From positions 1-64,000 of the forward strand of contig NZ_WRXO01000014.1 in assembly GCF_009758125.1 (NCBI RefSeq): a stretch of DNA of 64,000 bases, written 5' to 3'. The notes beneath the pieces are model-generated. The model was not told where the DNA came from and made no database searches. It saw nothing but the letters and a program-made list of their open reading frames with translations. Shown here piece by piece: positions 45,944-55,902 of this stretch; within the stretch, counting starts at the first letter, position 1; every line of letters starts with the position of its first letter. This stretch comes from Chitinophaga oryziterrae. GTDB taxonomy: Bacteria > Bacteroidota > Bacteroidia > Chitinophagales > Chitinophagaceae. A program made the position numbers and the translations under genes.

Positions 45944-46453
45944 TTACTTCTTTGAAAAGAACAACAGTTCATACAGCACGATCAGGAATATGCTGGCGGC
46001 GGTAGAACACAAGATCTTTAATAACAGGTAGAAGAAATTACCAAACCCGAATACTTCCAGTGAGAAGAATACCAGGTTATGCAGGAATACCAGTATGGCA
46101 GCAAATGTCAGGAACTGTGAAACACCCATGCTGGTCATGGATGGTGTCTTCTGCGTAGTTTCGAATCCTCCCTGCGGGGATAATATATTGATGATGAAAG
46201 GACGTAGATAAGCGATGAACACACAGGCCGCAGCATGTACGCCCATTGTATTCGTGAACATATCCATGCTGAGTCCCATCAAAAGTGCCAGCAGCATTAA
46301 AGCGGGGCGGGGCAGGTTAAAAGGTAACAGGAGGACGAACAGCATGTAGAGGTTAAGGCTCACAAGCTGGTGCAGCAATACCTGGTTCAGCACGAACACC
46401 TGCAGCAACAGCAGCAACACAAAGCGAATGATATTTCTTAACAGTATACTCAT
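45944..46453 (-). CDS. mreD: Rod shape-determining protein MreD
   Basis: 169 aa integral membrane protein with about five helices, the usual size for Bacteroidota MreD. Sequence is poorly conserved, but position between mreC and mrdA and the 4-bp ATGA overlap with mreC make the call secure. It links the MreBC scaffold to the wall synthases. Confidence 0.9.
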   Translation of the reverse strand: MSILLRNIIRFVLLLLLQVFVLNQVLLHQLVSLNLYMLFVLLLPFNLPRPALMLLALLMGLSMDMFTNTMGVHAAACVFIAYLRPFIINILSPQGGFETTQKTPSMTSMGVSQFLTFAAILVFLHNLVFFSLEVFGFGNFFYLLLKILCSTAASIFLIVLYELLFFSKK

Positions 46454-47352
46454 TTGATCAGCCTGTAGGTTGAATCCTCCAATGATTTTTGCTCATCCTG
46501 CAGCATGTTATCTACAACATACACATACTGAAGGTTATAAAAGTTGGTAGCCAGTTTTATCCTGACGGTATAAGCCGTACTTCCTTTATCTGTAAGGGAG
46601 TAAGATTCAACATATCCGATAGGGATATTTTCCGGGAACAGTGCGGAGTAACCACTGGTTACTACGGTATCTCCTTTTATCAGTCTTACACTTTTTGGTA
46701 CATCTTCCATCACGGCGTAGCCTGCATCTCCACCATACCAGCGAACGGTCCCCATTTCCTTGCTATGACTCAGGCGGGCGCTGAAACCGAAGTTGCGGCC
46801 TTTAGAGAGCAGGGAGAGAACAACTGCGTAGTTCGGGCTTACGCTACGTACAATACCTACAATACCACTGGGTCCGATAACGCCCATATTAGGCTTCAGA
46901 CCATTTGCGCTGCCGCGATGGATAGTGAGATAGTTGACAGGAGCGTTAACGGTGTTGTTGACCACTTTAGCGGCATGATACAGGTAACGGCGTAATTCAA
47001 TGCCAACTACTTTGCGGGTGGTATCTGTGCTGTAAGTGCGGATGGTATCTGTTTTAACCAGGTTGTCCAGCGTAATGCTGTCGTAACTCGTACGCAGGAT
47101 ATTATGCAGCCGGGCATTTTCGTTTACAAGACTGTCATTGGTAGCCTTGAGGTGAAAATAGTACTGCACGTTGTTGTAACGGTTGTATAACCTGGCGCTG
47201 ATGCTATTGGCGGAATTGAGGTAGGCTGTTTTCTGAAAGTCGTTGTTCCGGAATACCAGCACAATACAAATCACTTCCAGCAGCAGAAACAGAAAAAAGT
47301 TAAAATAGCGCCTTAAGAAAATGATGAGATTACGCACAGGATATATTTTCAA
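46450..47352 (-). CDS. mreC: Rod shape-determining protein MreC
   Basis: 300 aa with an N-terminal membrane helix (about 15-35), a short coiled coil (about 75-95) and the periplasmic beta-barrel core (LTIHRGSANGLKPNMGVIGPSGIVGIV split over about 150-180; TVVTSGYSALFPENIPIGYV). It forms the periplasmic scaffold of the elongasome. The start follows mreB by 51 bp. Confidence 0.95.
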   Translation of the reverse strand: MKIYPVRNLIIFLRRYFNFFLFLLLEVICIVLVFRNNDFQKTAYLNSANSISARLYNRYNNVQYYFHLKATNDSLVNENARLHNILRTSYDSITLDNLVKTDTIRTYSTDTTRKVVGIELRRYLYHAAKVVNNTVNAPVNYLTIHRGSANGLKPNMGVIGPSGIVGIVRSVSPNYAVVLSLLSKGRNFGFSARLSHSKEMGTVRWYGGDAGYAVMEDVPKSVRLIKGDTVVTSGYSALFPENIPIGYVESYSLTDKGSTAYTVRIKLATNFYNLQYVYVVDNMLQDEQKSLEDSTYRLIK

Positions 47353-47403
47353 ATAGAAGCATGCAAGGCAAATGTTTAAATCTCCCTTGCATGTTTCCTG
47401 ATA

Positions 47404-48426
47404 TTATTGCATTAGGAATGGATACTTACCAACGTGTTTCAGTGCGATACCAGTACCTCTTACTACTGCGCGCAACGGATCGTCCGCTACATGCACAGGT
47501 AATTTGATCTTCTGGGTGAGTCGTTTATCCAGGCCACGCAACAGGGCACCACCACCGGTGAGGTACAATCCTCTGCGGTAGATATCTGCAGCCAGTTCCG
47601 GAGGCGTAGTTTCCAGTGCTTTCAGAATTGCTTCTTCTATTTTAAAGATGGATTTATCCAGCGCCTCAGCAACTTCCTGGTAAGATACCATGATCTGCTT
47701 AGGAATACCGGTTACCAGGTCACGACCATTTACAGGTACATCATCCGGTGGATTATCCAGTTCTTTCAATGCGGAACCGATCTGTATTTTGATCTGTTCT
47801 GCCGTTCTTTCGCCTATCAGCAAACTGTGATAACGGCGTAATGCTTCCATGATATCAGCGGTGAACTCGTCACCTGCAATACGGATACTCTGATCACATA
47901 CAATACCGGCAAGGGCTATTACGGAGATACCGGTGGTACCACCTCCGATGTCGATAATCATGTTTCCCACGGGTTCTTCCACATCAATGCCAATACCAAG
48001 GGCAGCAGCCATTGGTTCATGTATAAGGAACACTTCCTTAGCGCCCGCCTGTTCGGCAGAGTCGCGTACGGCGCGTTTTTCTACTTCAGTAATACTGGAG
48101 GGTATGCATATAACCATGCGCCAGCTGGGGGAGAAAAGGGGCTTTTTGGGGTATACCAGTTTGATCATCTCGCGAAGCATGCCTTCCGCTGCGTTGAAAT
48201 CAGCTATCACACCATCTTTCAATGGGCGGATAGTGCGCAGGTACTCATGTGTCTTCTCGTGCATCATCATGGCCTTCTTACCAACCGCCACAATTTTACC
48301 ACTTGCCCGCTCTATAGCTACAATAGAAGGTTCATCAACCACCACCTGATCGTTATGTATAATCAGCGTGTTAGCTGTACCTAAGTCAATCGCTATTTCC
48401 TGTGTTAAAAAATTAAAGAACCCCAT
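47404..48426 (-). CDS. mreB: Rod shape-determining protein MreB
   Basis: 340 aa bacterial actin. The phosphate-binding loops AIDLGTANTLI and IDIGGGTTGISVIALAG, the LIHEPMAAALGIGID segment and LTGGGALLRGLDK are intact. It heads the mreBCD-mrdA-rodA operon that directs lateral wall growth. The 244-bp gap to purD holds no gene and no clear TAnnTTTG box. Confidence 0.97.
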   Translation of the reverse strand: MGFFNFLTQEIAIDLGTANTLIIHNDQVVVDEPSIVAIERASGKIVAVGKKAMMMHEKTHEYLRTIRPLKDGVIADFNAAEGMLREMIKLVYPKKPLFSPSWRMVICIPSSITEVEKRAVRDSAEQAGAKEVFLIHEPMAAALGIGIDVEEPVGNMIIDIGGGTTGISVIALAGIVCDQSIRIAGDEFTADIMEALRRYHSLLIGERTAEQIKIQIGSALKELDNPPDDVPVNGRDLVTGIPKQIMVSYQEVAEALDKSIFKIEEAILKALETTPPELAADIYRRGLYLTGGGALLRGLDKRLTQKIKLPVHVADDPLRAVVRGTGIALKHVGKYPFLMQ

Positions 48427-48670
48427 TGCTTAATATGGTCAAAATATTATGAGTGCAAAAATGAATAATTCCAACGAATATACGATGATAAAATTGTTAG
48501 TTTTATCAATAATACAACTAAATATTAAAAAATCTTAATTATTGTATCTGTTGAGCCGGTTAGTAAGTTGTAACAGTTAATGACAATGTATCAGCCGGCA
48601 CAGAATGACTCTCGAAAACGCTTAAACGAAAATAACTTCTTAAAATTGTGTTCCGCTCTGAATCAAAGCT

Positions 48671-49948
48671 TTACACGAACTCGAACCCTATATCTCTCCT
48701 GTAATATTTACCCTCAAATCCAATCTTTTCCGCCGTTAATTTACTATGTGTCAGGGCAATCCCTAAATCAGACGCCAGGGAAGTGATCGTGAGTACCCGT
48801 CCGCCATTCGTGAGTATTTCGTCCCCCGCAGCCCTCGTTCCGGCATGAAACACGATCTGGTCGTGCGCCGGTGCAGGGATGTTGGTGATGACCTTCCCCT
48901 TCTCATATGCTTCCGGATATCCTGCAGCTACCAGCATTACCGTAGTGGCTACGCGCTCATCTTCGTAAATGGTCTGCTCACCCAGCTTACCTTCTGCTAC
49001 CGCTGTAAACAGCTCCAGCAGATCGTTCTGCAAACGTGGCATCACCACTTCTGTTTCCGGGTCTCCCATGCGACAGTTGTACTCTATCACAAAAGGTTCT
49101 CCGTCCACTTTAATCAATCCAAAGAAGATAAACCCGTTATAGGCAATTCCTTCCTTTTCCAGACCGGCCACCGTTGGGCGGATAATACGTTCATCCACCA
49201 TTTTCATGTATGCCTCGTCTGCAAACGGGACAGGAGAAACAGCGCCCATACCACCTGTATTGAGACCGGTATCCCCTTCACCGATCCTCTTGTAGTCCTT
49301 CGCTGTAGGCAGCAACTTGTAAGTATGTCCGTCCGTCAATACAAATACAGAACACTCTATACCCGCCAGGAACTGCTCTATGACTACCTTTTTGCTGGCA
49401 TCTCCGAATTTGGCGTCCTTGATCATCTGCGTAAACTCATCCACTGCATCCTCATGGTTATCCAGTATCACTACCCCCTTTCCTGCCGCAAGCCCGTCTG
49501 CCTTCAAAACAATAGGCAAAGCGTGTTGGCGCAGGTAAGTTACACCTTCTTCGTAGTTTTCCCCGCTGAATTCCTTATAAGCGGCAGTAGGAATATTGTG
49601 ACGCAACATGAACTGCTTGGCAAAAGCCTTACTTCCTTCCAGCTGTGCACCCAATGCAGATGGGCCCATCACAGGAATATGCCGTAAAGCTGCATCCTGC
49701 TGAAAGTAATCGTAAATACCTTTTACAAGTGGTTCTTCAGACCCCGGTATTACCAGGTCAATGGCATTAGCTGTACAAAAGGCTTTAATTTTCTCAAAGT
49801 CGCTGACCGCTACGTCCAGGTTCTGTCCATACTGCGCAGTTCCGGCATTACCAGGTGCTATGAACAATTGCTCACATAACGGGCTTTGTGCCATTTTCCA
49901 CGCCAGGGCATGCTCCCGGCCTCCACTTCCTAATAGTAATATCTTCAT
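48671..49948 (-). CDS. purD: Phosphoribosylamine-glycine ligase
   Basis: 425 aa ATP-grasp enzyme for the second step of de novo purine synthesis. N-domain LLLGSGGREHALAWK, ATP-grasp loop LKADGLAAGKGVVI, and the signatures GLNTGGMGAVSP and EYNCRMGDPETEVV are all present. It stands alone and is divergent from the POT transporter gene. Confidence 0.97.
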   Translation of the reverse strand: MKILLLGSGGREHALAWKMAQSPLCEQLFIAPGNAGTAQYGQNLDVAVSDFEKIKAFCTANAIDLVIPGSEEPLVKGIYDYFQQDAALRHIPVMGPSALGAQLEGSKAFAKQFMLRHNIPTAAYKEFSGENYEEGVTYLRQHALPIVLKADGLAAGKGVVILDNHEDAVDEFTQMIKDAKFGDASKKVVIEQFLAGIECSVFVLTDGHTYKLLPTAKDYKRIGEGDTGLNTGGMGAVSPVPFADEAYMKMVDERIIRPTVAGLEKEGIAYNGFIFFGLIKVDGEPFVIEYNCRMGDPETEVVMPRLQNDLLELFTAVAEGKLGEQTIYEDERVATTVMLVAAGYPEAYEKGKVITNIPAPAHDQIVFHAGTRAAGDEILTNGGRVLTITSLASDLGIALTHSKLTAEKIGFEGKYYRRDIGFEFV

Positions 49949-50132
49949 ATGAATTTCCCTGTAAGAGCCAAATTCTGCACGTTATCTTCCCCGCTCTTCC
50001 ATTTTTTTTGCAAAGAAAGGCCAAAAAATAACCAAAAACACCATTTTACTTCATAAAAAGCTGAATTTATTTATCTTGCCACATTCGCAGGGACTAACTA
50101 ACATCTGTAATCAAACATCAAAACTAACCTTT

Positions 50133-51836
50133 ATGAGCTTAACAGCTGCTCAACAGCCTGTAATTACACCCAACAACATTCCACCTAAGACAGGGCACCA
50201 TCCTGGTCTCTATGTGCTGTTCTTCACCGAAATGTGGGAACGCTTCGGATACTATCTGATGATCGGTATCTTCTTCCTGTACCTGATAGACCCCACTGCC
50301 AACGGAGGTAAAGGCTTTGATACCGCTCATGCCAGCGATCTCGTAGGCTCTTACATCGCGCTCGTATACCTCTCCCCTTTCATCGGCGGACTAATGGCCG
50401 ACCGCTACCTCGGCTACCGGCGGGCGGTGATCATGGGCGGTACTTTGCTGGCTGCGGGCTACTTCGGCCTCGCATTCCCGGGCGATACTGCCATGTACAT
50501 CTCCCTGGGCCTTATCATCGTAGGGAACGGGTTCTTTAAACCCAATATCGGTACCATCCTCGGTAACCTCTATAACCGGGCTGATCTTCGTCCTAAAAAA
50601 GATGTTGCTTACAGTATTTTCTACATGGGCGTAAACATCGGTGCTTTCATCTGCAACTTCGTGGCGGCCTATCTCCGTAACCACTATGGCTGGGGATACG
50701 CGTTTGCTGCTGCCGGTATAGGAATGATCGTAGGACTGATCATCTTCTCTTCCCGCCTGAAAGTGATCGCTGATGGCGATATTAAAAAAGCAGTGCAGAA
50801 AGAAGATATGCCAATGAGCAGGATCATGTCCCTCGTATTCCTACCTGCTGCTATCGCTGCTGCTATTGGTTACTTCATGACCAACTTCATAGGGCACTCC
50901 ATCTTCGGGACCCGCTCTATCGACGCTTTCATGTTTGCCTGCGTACCTATCATCATATTCTACATCCGTATCTATACCACTGCGGCCAAAGAAGATAAAC
51001 GCGGCCTCGGCGCCCTGCTGGCCTTCTTTGCTGTGGCGATCATATTCTGGGTGATCTATAACCAGAACAGTACCGGACTCACCATCTGGGCCGACCAATA
51101 CACCGACCGCGCAATGTCTCCGGCGGTGGAAAGTGCAGCTAAACCACTGGGTATGCTGCAAACCGTTACCACAGACCCACACCCTGTTACACAGATCGAT
51201 GCACATTTCCGGGCTATCACCGACGCCAGCGGAAAAACCATCACCGTACAGGGCCCCGATCCTTACTTCCAGAACTTACCAAAAGACCAATGGCCTGCCA
51301 GCGGTAAAATGAACCTGATCTCCACAGAAATATTCCAGTCCATCAATCCATTCTTTATCGTGGCCTTCTCCCTCCTGGTGATAGGCTTGTTTGCATGGAT
51401 GGCCAAAAGAGGAAAAGAACCTACCACTCCCGTGAAAATCGCTATGGGGATCTTCCTGGCTGCTTTCTCAGCCCTTTTAATGGTAATAGCTGCGTCCATG
51501 ACAAACGTCTATGTAGATAAAAGCTCCATGGCCTGGCTGTTTGGTACCTATGCCATATTCACTGTGGGCGAGATCCTGGTAAGTCCTATCGGCTTATCCA
51601 TGGTATCCAAACTCTCTCCTCCCCGCGTAACAGCGCTCATGATGGGTGGCTGGTACCTGGTAAATGCTATTGCCGGAAAAGTAGCCGGTATGATGGCTAC
51701 CTTCTGGGACAGCTTCACCGATAAGAAATTCTACTTCCTGATCCTCGTGATTTCTGCTGGTATAGCAGGTATCGTCATGCTGATGATCAGCAAGTGGATA
51801 GCGAAAGTGGTGAAGGAGAAAACAGGGTCCTATTAA
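50133..51836 (+). CDS. POT/PTR family peptide:H+ symporter
   Basis: 567 aa MFS-type transporter for di- and tripeptides with about 14 helices. The N-terminal ExxER-type motif is present in TEMWERFGYY, followed by GADRYLGYRR-like motif A (LMADRYLGYRRAV) and FFKPNIGTILGNLY and FYMGVNIGAF. The ATG at 50133 is chosen because only non-ATG starts lie upstream. An OPT peptide transporter follows 124 bp downstream beyond a terminator. Confidence 0.93.
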   Translation: MSLTAAQQPVITPNNIPPKTGHHPGLYVLFFTEMWERFGYYLMIGIFFLYLIDPTANGGKGFDTAHASDLVGSYIALVYLSPFIGGLMADRYLGYRRAVIMGGTLLAAGYFGLAFPGDTAMYISLGLIIVGNGFFKPNIGTILGNLYNRADLRPKKDVAYSIFYMGVNIGAFICNFVAAYLRNHYGWGYAFAAAGIGMIVGLIIFSSRLKVIADGDIKKAVQKEDMPMSRIMSLVFLPAAIAAAIGYFMTNFIGHSIFGTRSIDAFMFACVPIIIFYIRIYTTAAKEDKRGLGALLAFFAVAIIFWVIYNQNSTGLTIWADQYTDRAMSPAVESAAKPLGMLQTVTTDPHPVTQIDAHFRAITDASGKTITVQGPDPYFQNLPKDQWPASGKMNLISTEIFQSINPFFIVAFSLLVIGLFAWMAKRGKEPTTPVKIAMGIFLAAFSALLMVIAASMTNVYVDKSSMAWLFGTYAIFTVGEILVSPIGLSMVSKLSPPRVTALMMGGWYLVNAIAGKVAGMMATFWDSFTDKKFYFLILVISAGIAGIVMLMISKWIAKVVKEKTGSY

Positions 51837-51856
51837 AATAATTGTCCTATATAGTG

Positions 51857-51886
51857 AAAACGGAGAAAAGCAATTTTCTCCGTTTT
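51857..51886 (+). terminator. Rho-independent terminator of POT gene
   Basis: Perfect 13-bp stem 51857-51869/51874-51886 with GCAA loop and terminal T4. Confidence 0.85.
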
Positions 51887-51960
51887 AGCTTAGTGTACTA
51901 AACGCATTTTTTCACTTATATTGCCTTTTAATCAACAGAATCTACCCATCAATCGTACTT

Positions 51961-54048
51961 ATGGCAGAGAATTTCAAGCCTTTCGTTTCGCCGGAGACGA
52001 AAATGAAAGAATTTACACTCAAGTCCATCCTATTGGGCTGCGTATTCGGCATTATCTTCGGCGCCGCTACCGTATACCTGGCCCTCAAAGCGGGTCTTAC
52101 CGTTTCCGCTTCCATCCCTATCGCTGTAATTGCCATTACACTCGGAAGAAAATTCTTCAAAACAACTATTCTCGAAAATAATATTATACAGACTACCGGT
52201 TCTGCCGGAGAGTCTATCGCTGCCGGCGTGGTATTCACTTTACCCGGGTTTCTCTTTTTGACAGATCATGGCGGCGACAAGTACTTCAATTACATCACGA
52301 TCCTCATCCTCGCCATCTTCGGTGGTATCCTGGGTACCCTCATGATGATCCCGCTGCGTAAGGCACTAATCGTAAAAGAACATGAAACCCTGCCTTACCC
52401 GGAAGGTACAGCCTGCGGGGACGTACTGATTGCTGGTGAGAAAGGCGGAGACTTTGCTAAAACAGCCTTCTACGGACTGGGCTTTGCCTTTTCATATGCC
52501 ATCCTTCAAAAAGTACTGCACGTGATCTCAGAAGTGCCGGTATACATGACCAAACAAACCAACCGCTTCTTTCCTTCTGCTAAAGTAAGTGGTGAGATCA
52601 CCCCTGAATATATGGGCGTAGGATATATCATCGGTCCCCGTATCGCGGGTGTACTGGTCGCCGGTGGCGTAATGTCATGGCTGGTACTCATTCCTTTACT
52701 GGCTACACTGGTGCCACCCGATGCAATGGCTAACCAGCTCGTAAAACTCGGCTACCTGGCCAGTTTGGCCACCCCGGGCGGTAAAGGCAACTGGAACCCG
52801 CTCACACATACTTTCACCGATTTCTCTTCCGCTGTTTACTTTGCCTACGTAAGACAAATAGGCGCTGGTGCGGTGGCTGCGGGTGGATTTATCACCCTGA
52901 TCAAAACTATCCCTACCATTATTTCATCCTTTAAAGGTAGCCTCGGCTCCATGAAAAAAGGAGAAACAGCAGCAGGTGCTGCGAAAGTGGAAGTTCCCCG
53001 CACTGAAAAAGACCTCAATATAAAAATAGTATTGTTCGGTAGTATTGCACTGATCCTGCTGATGGCATTCCTGCCTCAGTTACCGGGTGATTCCATCGGC
53101 AAAAAACTGCTGGTAGGTTTACTCGTAGTGATCTTCGGTGCGTTCTTCGTAACAGTGTCCAGCCGCATTGTAGGATTAATCGGTTCTTCCAACAACCCTA
53201 TCTCCGGTATGACCATCGCTACCCTGATGGGCACCTGCCTGGTATTCATCTCTGTAGGCTGGAGCGGTAAACTGTACGAACCTATGGCTCTGGTGGTAGG
53301 TGGTATGATCTGTATTGCGGCAGCGAATGCCGGTGGTACCTCTCAGGATTTAAAGTCTGGTTATATCGTAGGGGCAACCCCCATGTATCAGCAGTTATCC
53401 CTGTTCATCGGTGCGATCGTTTCTTCTATCGTAATAGGATTAACCATAAAATTCCTTGATAAACCAACAGCTGCTATGATTGCCAATGGTGTTACGGACC
53501 ATGCGATCGGTAGTACTTATTTCCCTGCTCCACAGGGTACACTGATGGCGACACTGGCAAAAGGGATACTGTCTTATAACCTCGACTGGCAGTTCGTTCT
53601 GGTAGGTGTATTCATTGCTATTACCATGGAACTGTGCGGTATCAAATCATTGTCTTTTGCAGTAGGTGCTTACCTGCCGTTGTCTACAACCCTGCCTATC
53701 TTTATCGGTGGTGCTATTCGGGGTATTGCAGACAGGAAACGCCAAAAAGGGAATGTAAACATCGCTGCTGAGGAGGAAGAATTAGGTAAAGGGAACCTGT
53801 TCGCTACCGGGCTGGTAGCAGGAGGTGCCGTAGCCGGTGTGGTCATCGCGATCATGGCCGGGGTGGATGCCTTCTCCATTTTCGGATTGACAATCGACCT
53901 CCCGGGCTGGCTCAATGCCGTTAACCTGGAAAACGCTCTCAGCCATTCTATGGGAGAAGGGACCTACTATATATTAGGTGCTGCCTTCTTTGCATTGATG
54001 GGTTGGGTATTATATAAAATAGCTATTAAGCCTCAAACGGCTGAATAA
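51961..54048 (+). CDS. OPT family oligopeptide transporter
   Basis: 695 aa inner-membrane carrier with about 16 helices. Family features: KAGLTVSASIPIAVIAI near the N-terminus, ETLPYPEGTACGDVL, GSSNNPISGMTI and MYQQLSLFIGA. It probably imports oligopeptides (some OPT proteins take metal chelates). It has terminators before and after it, so it is a separate transcript from the POT gene although the two probably share a peptide-scavenging role. Confidence 0.93.
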   Translation: MAENFKPFVSPETKMKEFTLKSILLGCVFGIIFGAATVYLALKAGLTVSASIPIAVIAITLGRKFFKTTILENNIIQTTGSAGESIAAGVVFTLPGFLFLTDHGGDKYFNYITILILAIFGGILGTLMMIPLRKALIVKEHETLPYPEGTACGDVLIAGEKGGDFAKTAFYGLGFAFSYAILQKVLHVISEVPVYMTKQTNRFFPSAKVSGEITPEYMGVGYIIGPRIAGVLVAGGVMSWLVLIPLLATLVPPDAMANQLVKLGYLASLATPGGKGNWNPLTHTFTDFSSAVYFAYVRQIGAGAVAAGGFITLIKTIPTIISSFKGSLGSMKKGETAAGAAKVEVPRTEKDLNIKIVLFGSIALILLMAFLPQLPGDSIGKKLLVGLLVVIFGAFFVTVSSRIVGLIGSSNNPISGMTIATLMGTCLVFISVGWSGKLYEPMALVVGGMICIAAANAGGTSQDLKSGYIVGATPMYQQLSLFIGAIVSSIVIGLTIKFLDKPTAAMIANGVTDHAIGSTYFPAPQGTLMATLAKGILSYNLDWQFVLVGVFIAITMELCGIKSLSFAVGAYLPLSTTLPIFIGGAIRGIADRKRQKGNVNIAAEEEELGKGNLFATGLVAGGAVAGVVIAIMAGVDAFSIFGLTIDLPGWLNAVNLENALSHSMGEGTYYILGAAFFALMGWVLYKIAIKPQTAE

Positions 54049-54061
54049 AAACATACTATGT

Positions 54062-54096
54062 AAAAAGCCCGGTAGTCAGAAACTACCGGGCTTTTT
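54062..54096 (+). terminator. Rho-independent terminator of OPT gene
   Basis: Perfect 15-bp inverted repeat 54062-54076/54082-54096 with CAGAA loop and T6. Confidence 0.9.
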
Positions 54097-54190
54097 TATG
54101 TTTATTATTTACTATATGATTGAAGATCAGCTATTTTTTAACAGTTAATTACAATTAACACCTTATAATTGCGTTTAAAATAAAAAACCC

Positions 54191-54688
54191 ATGCGCCAGT
54201 GTTTTGTCCTCGCCTCTTTATTATGTCTGATCAGCGCCTGCAGTAAAGACAACAAGGAACCAAAAAGAAAATTCATCTCCCTTCAACTGGATGGACTTGT
54301 GATCCTGGCGGAAAACCCTTCCGCAGCAATAACGGCGGGTAACCTCACGGATGCCGATCCTAACAACGACTTTCCTGTACTGAAGATCACAGGTGCCGGT
54401 AACAGCGACGAAACCATTAATTTCAGCCTGATATCAGAAAGTGAACCATTTAAAAAAGGAAGTTATCTCTCCACACAACAGGGCAATGGCATGTCCATTA
54501 CATTCAGTGACAGCGCATACACCGTACTGGCAGATAATAGCAACGGCTATATGTCATTAAACATCACTGAAGTGCAGGATAGTTTAATAGAAGGAGACTT
54601 CTCCGGTTTACTGGCAGATACAAGTGGCACAATTGCACTCAAAACCGTTACGCACGGTTCATTCAGAGCTATTATAACAAAGAACTAA
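54191..54688 (+). CDS. Small lipoprotein, unknown
   Basis: 165 aa with a lipoprotein signal (LISACSKD). The mature part is beta-rich and Ser/Asn/Thr-rich without cysteines; family not recognised. Its stop codon overlaps the stop of the convergent DUF1501 gene by 4 bp, with no hairpin between. Confidence 0.65.
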   Translation: MRQCFVLASLLCLISACSKDNKEPKRKFISLQLDGLVILAENPSAAITAGNLTDADPNNDFPVLKITGAGNSDETINFSLISESEPFKKGSYLSTQQGNGMSITFSDSAYTVLADNSNGYMSLNITEVQDSLIEGDFSGLLADTSGTIALKTVTHGSFRAIITKN

Positions 54689-55890
54689 ACAAATGAGAGC
54701 AGCGGATAATCATGTTTAAGGATGGCCTTATCATCTGCTCCCAGCCACTTATTCAGCATAGTGGCATACACACTCTTAAAATCAACTTTATATTGCAGAT
54801 CTCCATCCTGTAATTGTGCAAGATCGGGACCGTCATTCAGTAATCCTTTTTCTTTCAGGCCACCGCCAATGATAAACATATTATTGGCAGTGCCATGATC
54901 TGTACCATTGCTGGCATTCTGTTCTACCCTGCGTCCGAACTCCGAAAAAGTCATCACCACCACATCCTGGAAACGGTTGTTAGCCTGTAAGTCCTTCGTG
55001 AAAGAAGTCACGGCATCGTCCAGTTGTTTAAACAACACATTCTGAGAATTCAGTTGATTCACATGCGTATCAAAAGTACCATGAGAAACATAATACACTT
55101 TTGTACTGATATCAGACATGATCAAACGGGCAATAGTACGCATACTGGTACCCAGATTAGTATTAGGATAATCTTCTTTTGTCTTGTACATCTTAAACTG
55201 ATCTTTCAGATAAGCCGCAGAAGAAAGCGTAGACCCCATCGTCTTATACAGGTAATCCACATTATGATGCGTGTCTCCTCCACCGGAAGGATGCTGATGT
55301 AAGAGGTCGTTCATGAAACGATCATTCCCGCTGCTCAGACGGTTAGGGTCTTTGAATGCCAGGCCCTTTTCCAGTTCCCCTTTCAGGGCAAGACTCAGCG
55401 TATCATCAATCTCCAGAGCCTGTACCGGTTTGTCACAGCCTTTACATTGTGCATCCAGGTAACGGCCTATCCAGCCATTGCTCCAGGCTTCTGAAGAAGT
55501 GCTGCCCGTCTGCCATATATCCATAGAGCGGAAATGTGACCTGTCGGGATTAGGATATCCTACATTCTGTAAGATGCCTACAGAGCCGTTATCATACAAA
55601 GATTTCATGCCCACCAGTGCGGGATGTAATCCTGTTTCATCTGTCAGCGACAATGCATTCTCCCGTTTAATACCTATCGTTGGCCTCGATTTGAAATAGA
55701 TATCATTGCGGTAAGGGATCACGGTATTTAAGCCATCATTCCCACCTGAAAGCTGTATCACTACCAGTACCTTATTACCGGGAGGGACCATTTTGTCTTT
55801 CTCCAGCGCTTTCAGAAATCTGGGCATGAACATAGAAGCCGAAGCCAGTGAACCTACCTGTAAAAAACGTCTTCTGTTGATGATTAACAT
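54685..55890 (-). CDS. DUF1501 protein with twin-arginine signal
   Basis: 401 aa starting MLIINRRRFLQVGSLASAS, a Tat-type signal. The ATG at 55890 is chosen over an upstream TTG. The body has sulfatase/phosphatase-superfamily features: VIQLSGGNDGLNTVIPY, SHFRSMDIWQTGS, FSEFGRRVEQNASNGTDHGTAN. DUF1501 proteins are paired with DUF1800 proteins in many genomes, as here (12 bp apart). Exported; substrate unknown. Confidence 0.88.
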   Translation of the reverse strand: MLIINRRRFLQVGSLASASMFMPRFLKALEKDKMVPPGNKVLVVIQLSGGNDGLNTVIPYRNDIYFKSRPTIGIKRENALSLTDETGLHPALVGMKSLYDNGSVGILQNVGYPNPDRSHFRSMDIWQTGSTSSEAWSNGWIGRYLDAQCKGCDKPVQALEIDDTLSLALKGELEKGLAFKDPNRLSSGNDRFMNDLLHQHPSGGGDTHHNVDYLYKTMGSTLSSAAYLKDQFKMYKTKEDYPNTNLGTSMRTIARLIMSDISTKVYYVSHGTFDTHVNQLNSQNVLFKQLDDAVTSFTKDLQANNRFQDVVVMTFSEFGRRVEQNASNGTDHGTANNMFIIGGGLKEKGLLNDGPDLAQLQDGDLQYKVDFKSVYATMLNKWLGADDKAILKHDYPLLSFV

Positions 55891-55902
55891 GATCTGCAAT
55901 TT

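Noticed and set aside
48845-49687. 280-aa plus-strand ORF opposite purD
   Set aside because: Long, but Cys/His/Phe-rich and antisense to a complete purD; typical codon-bias shadow.
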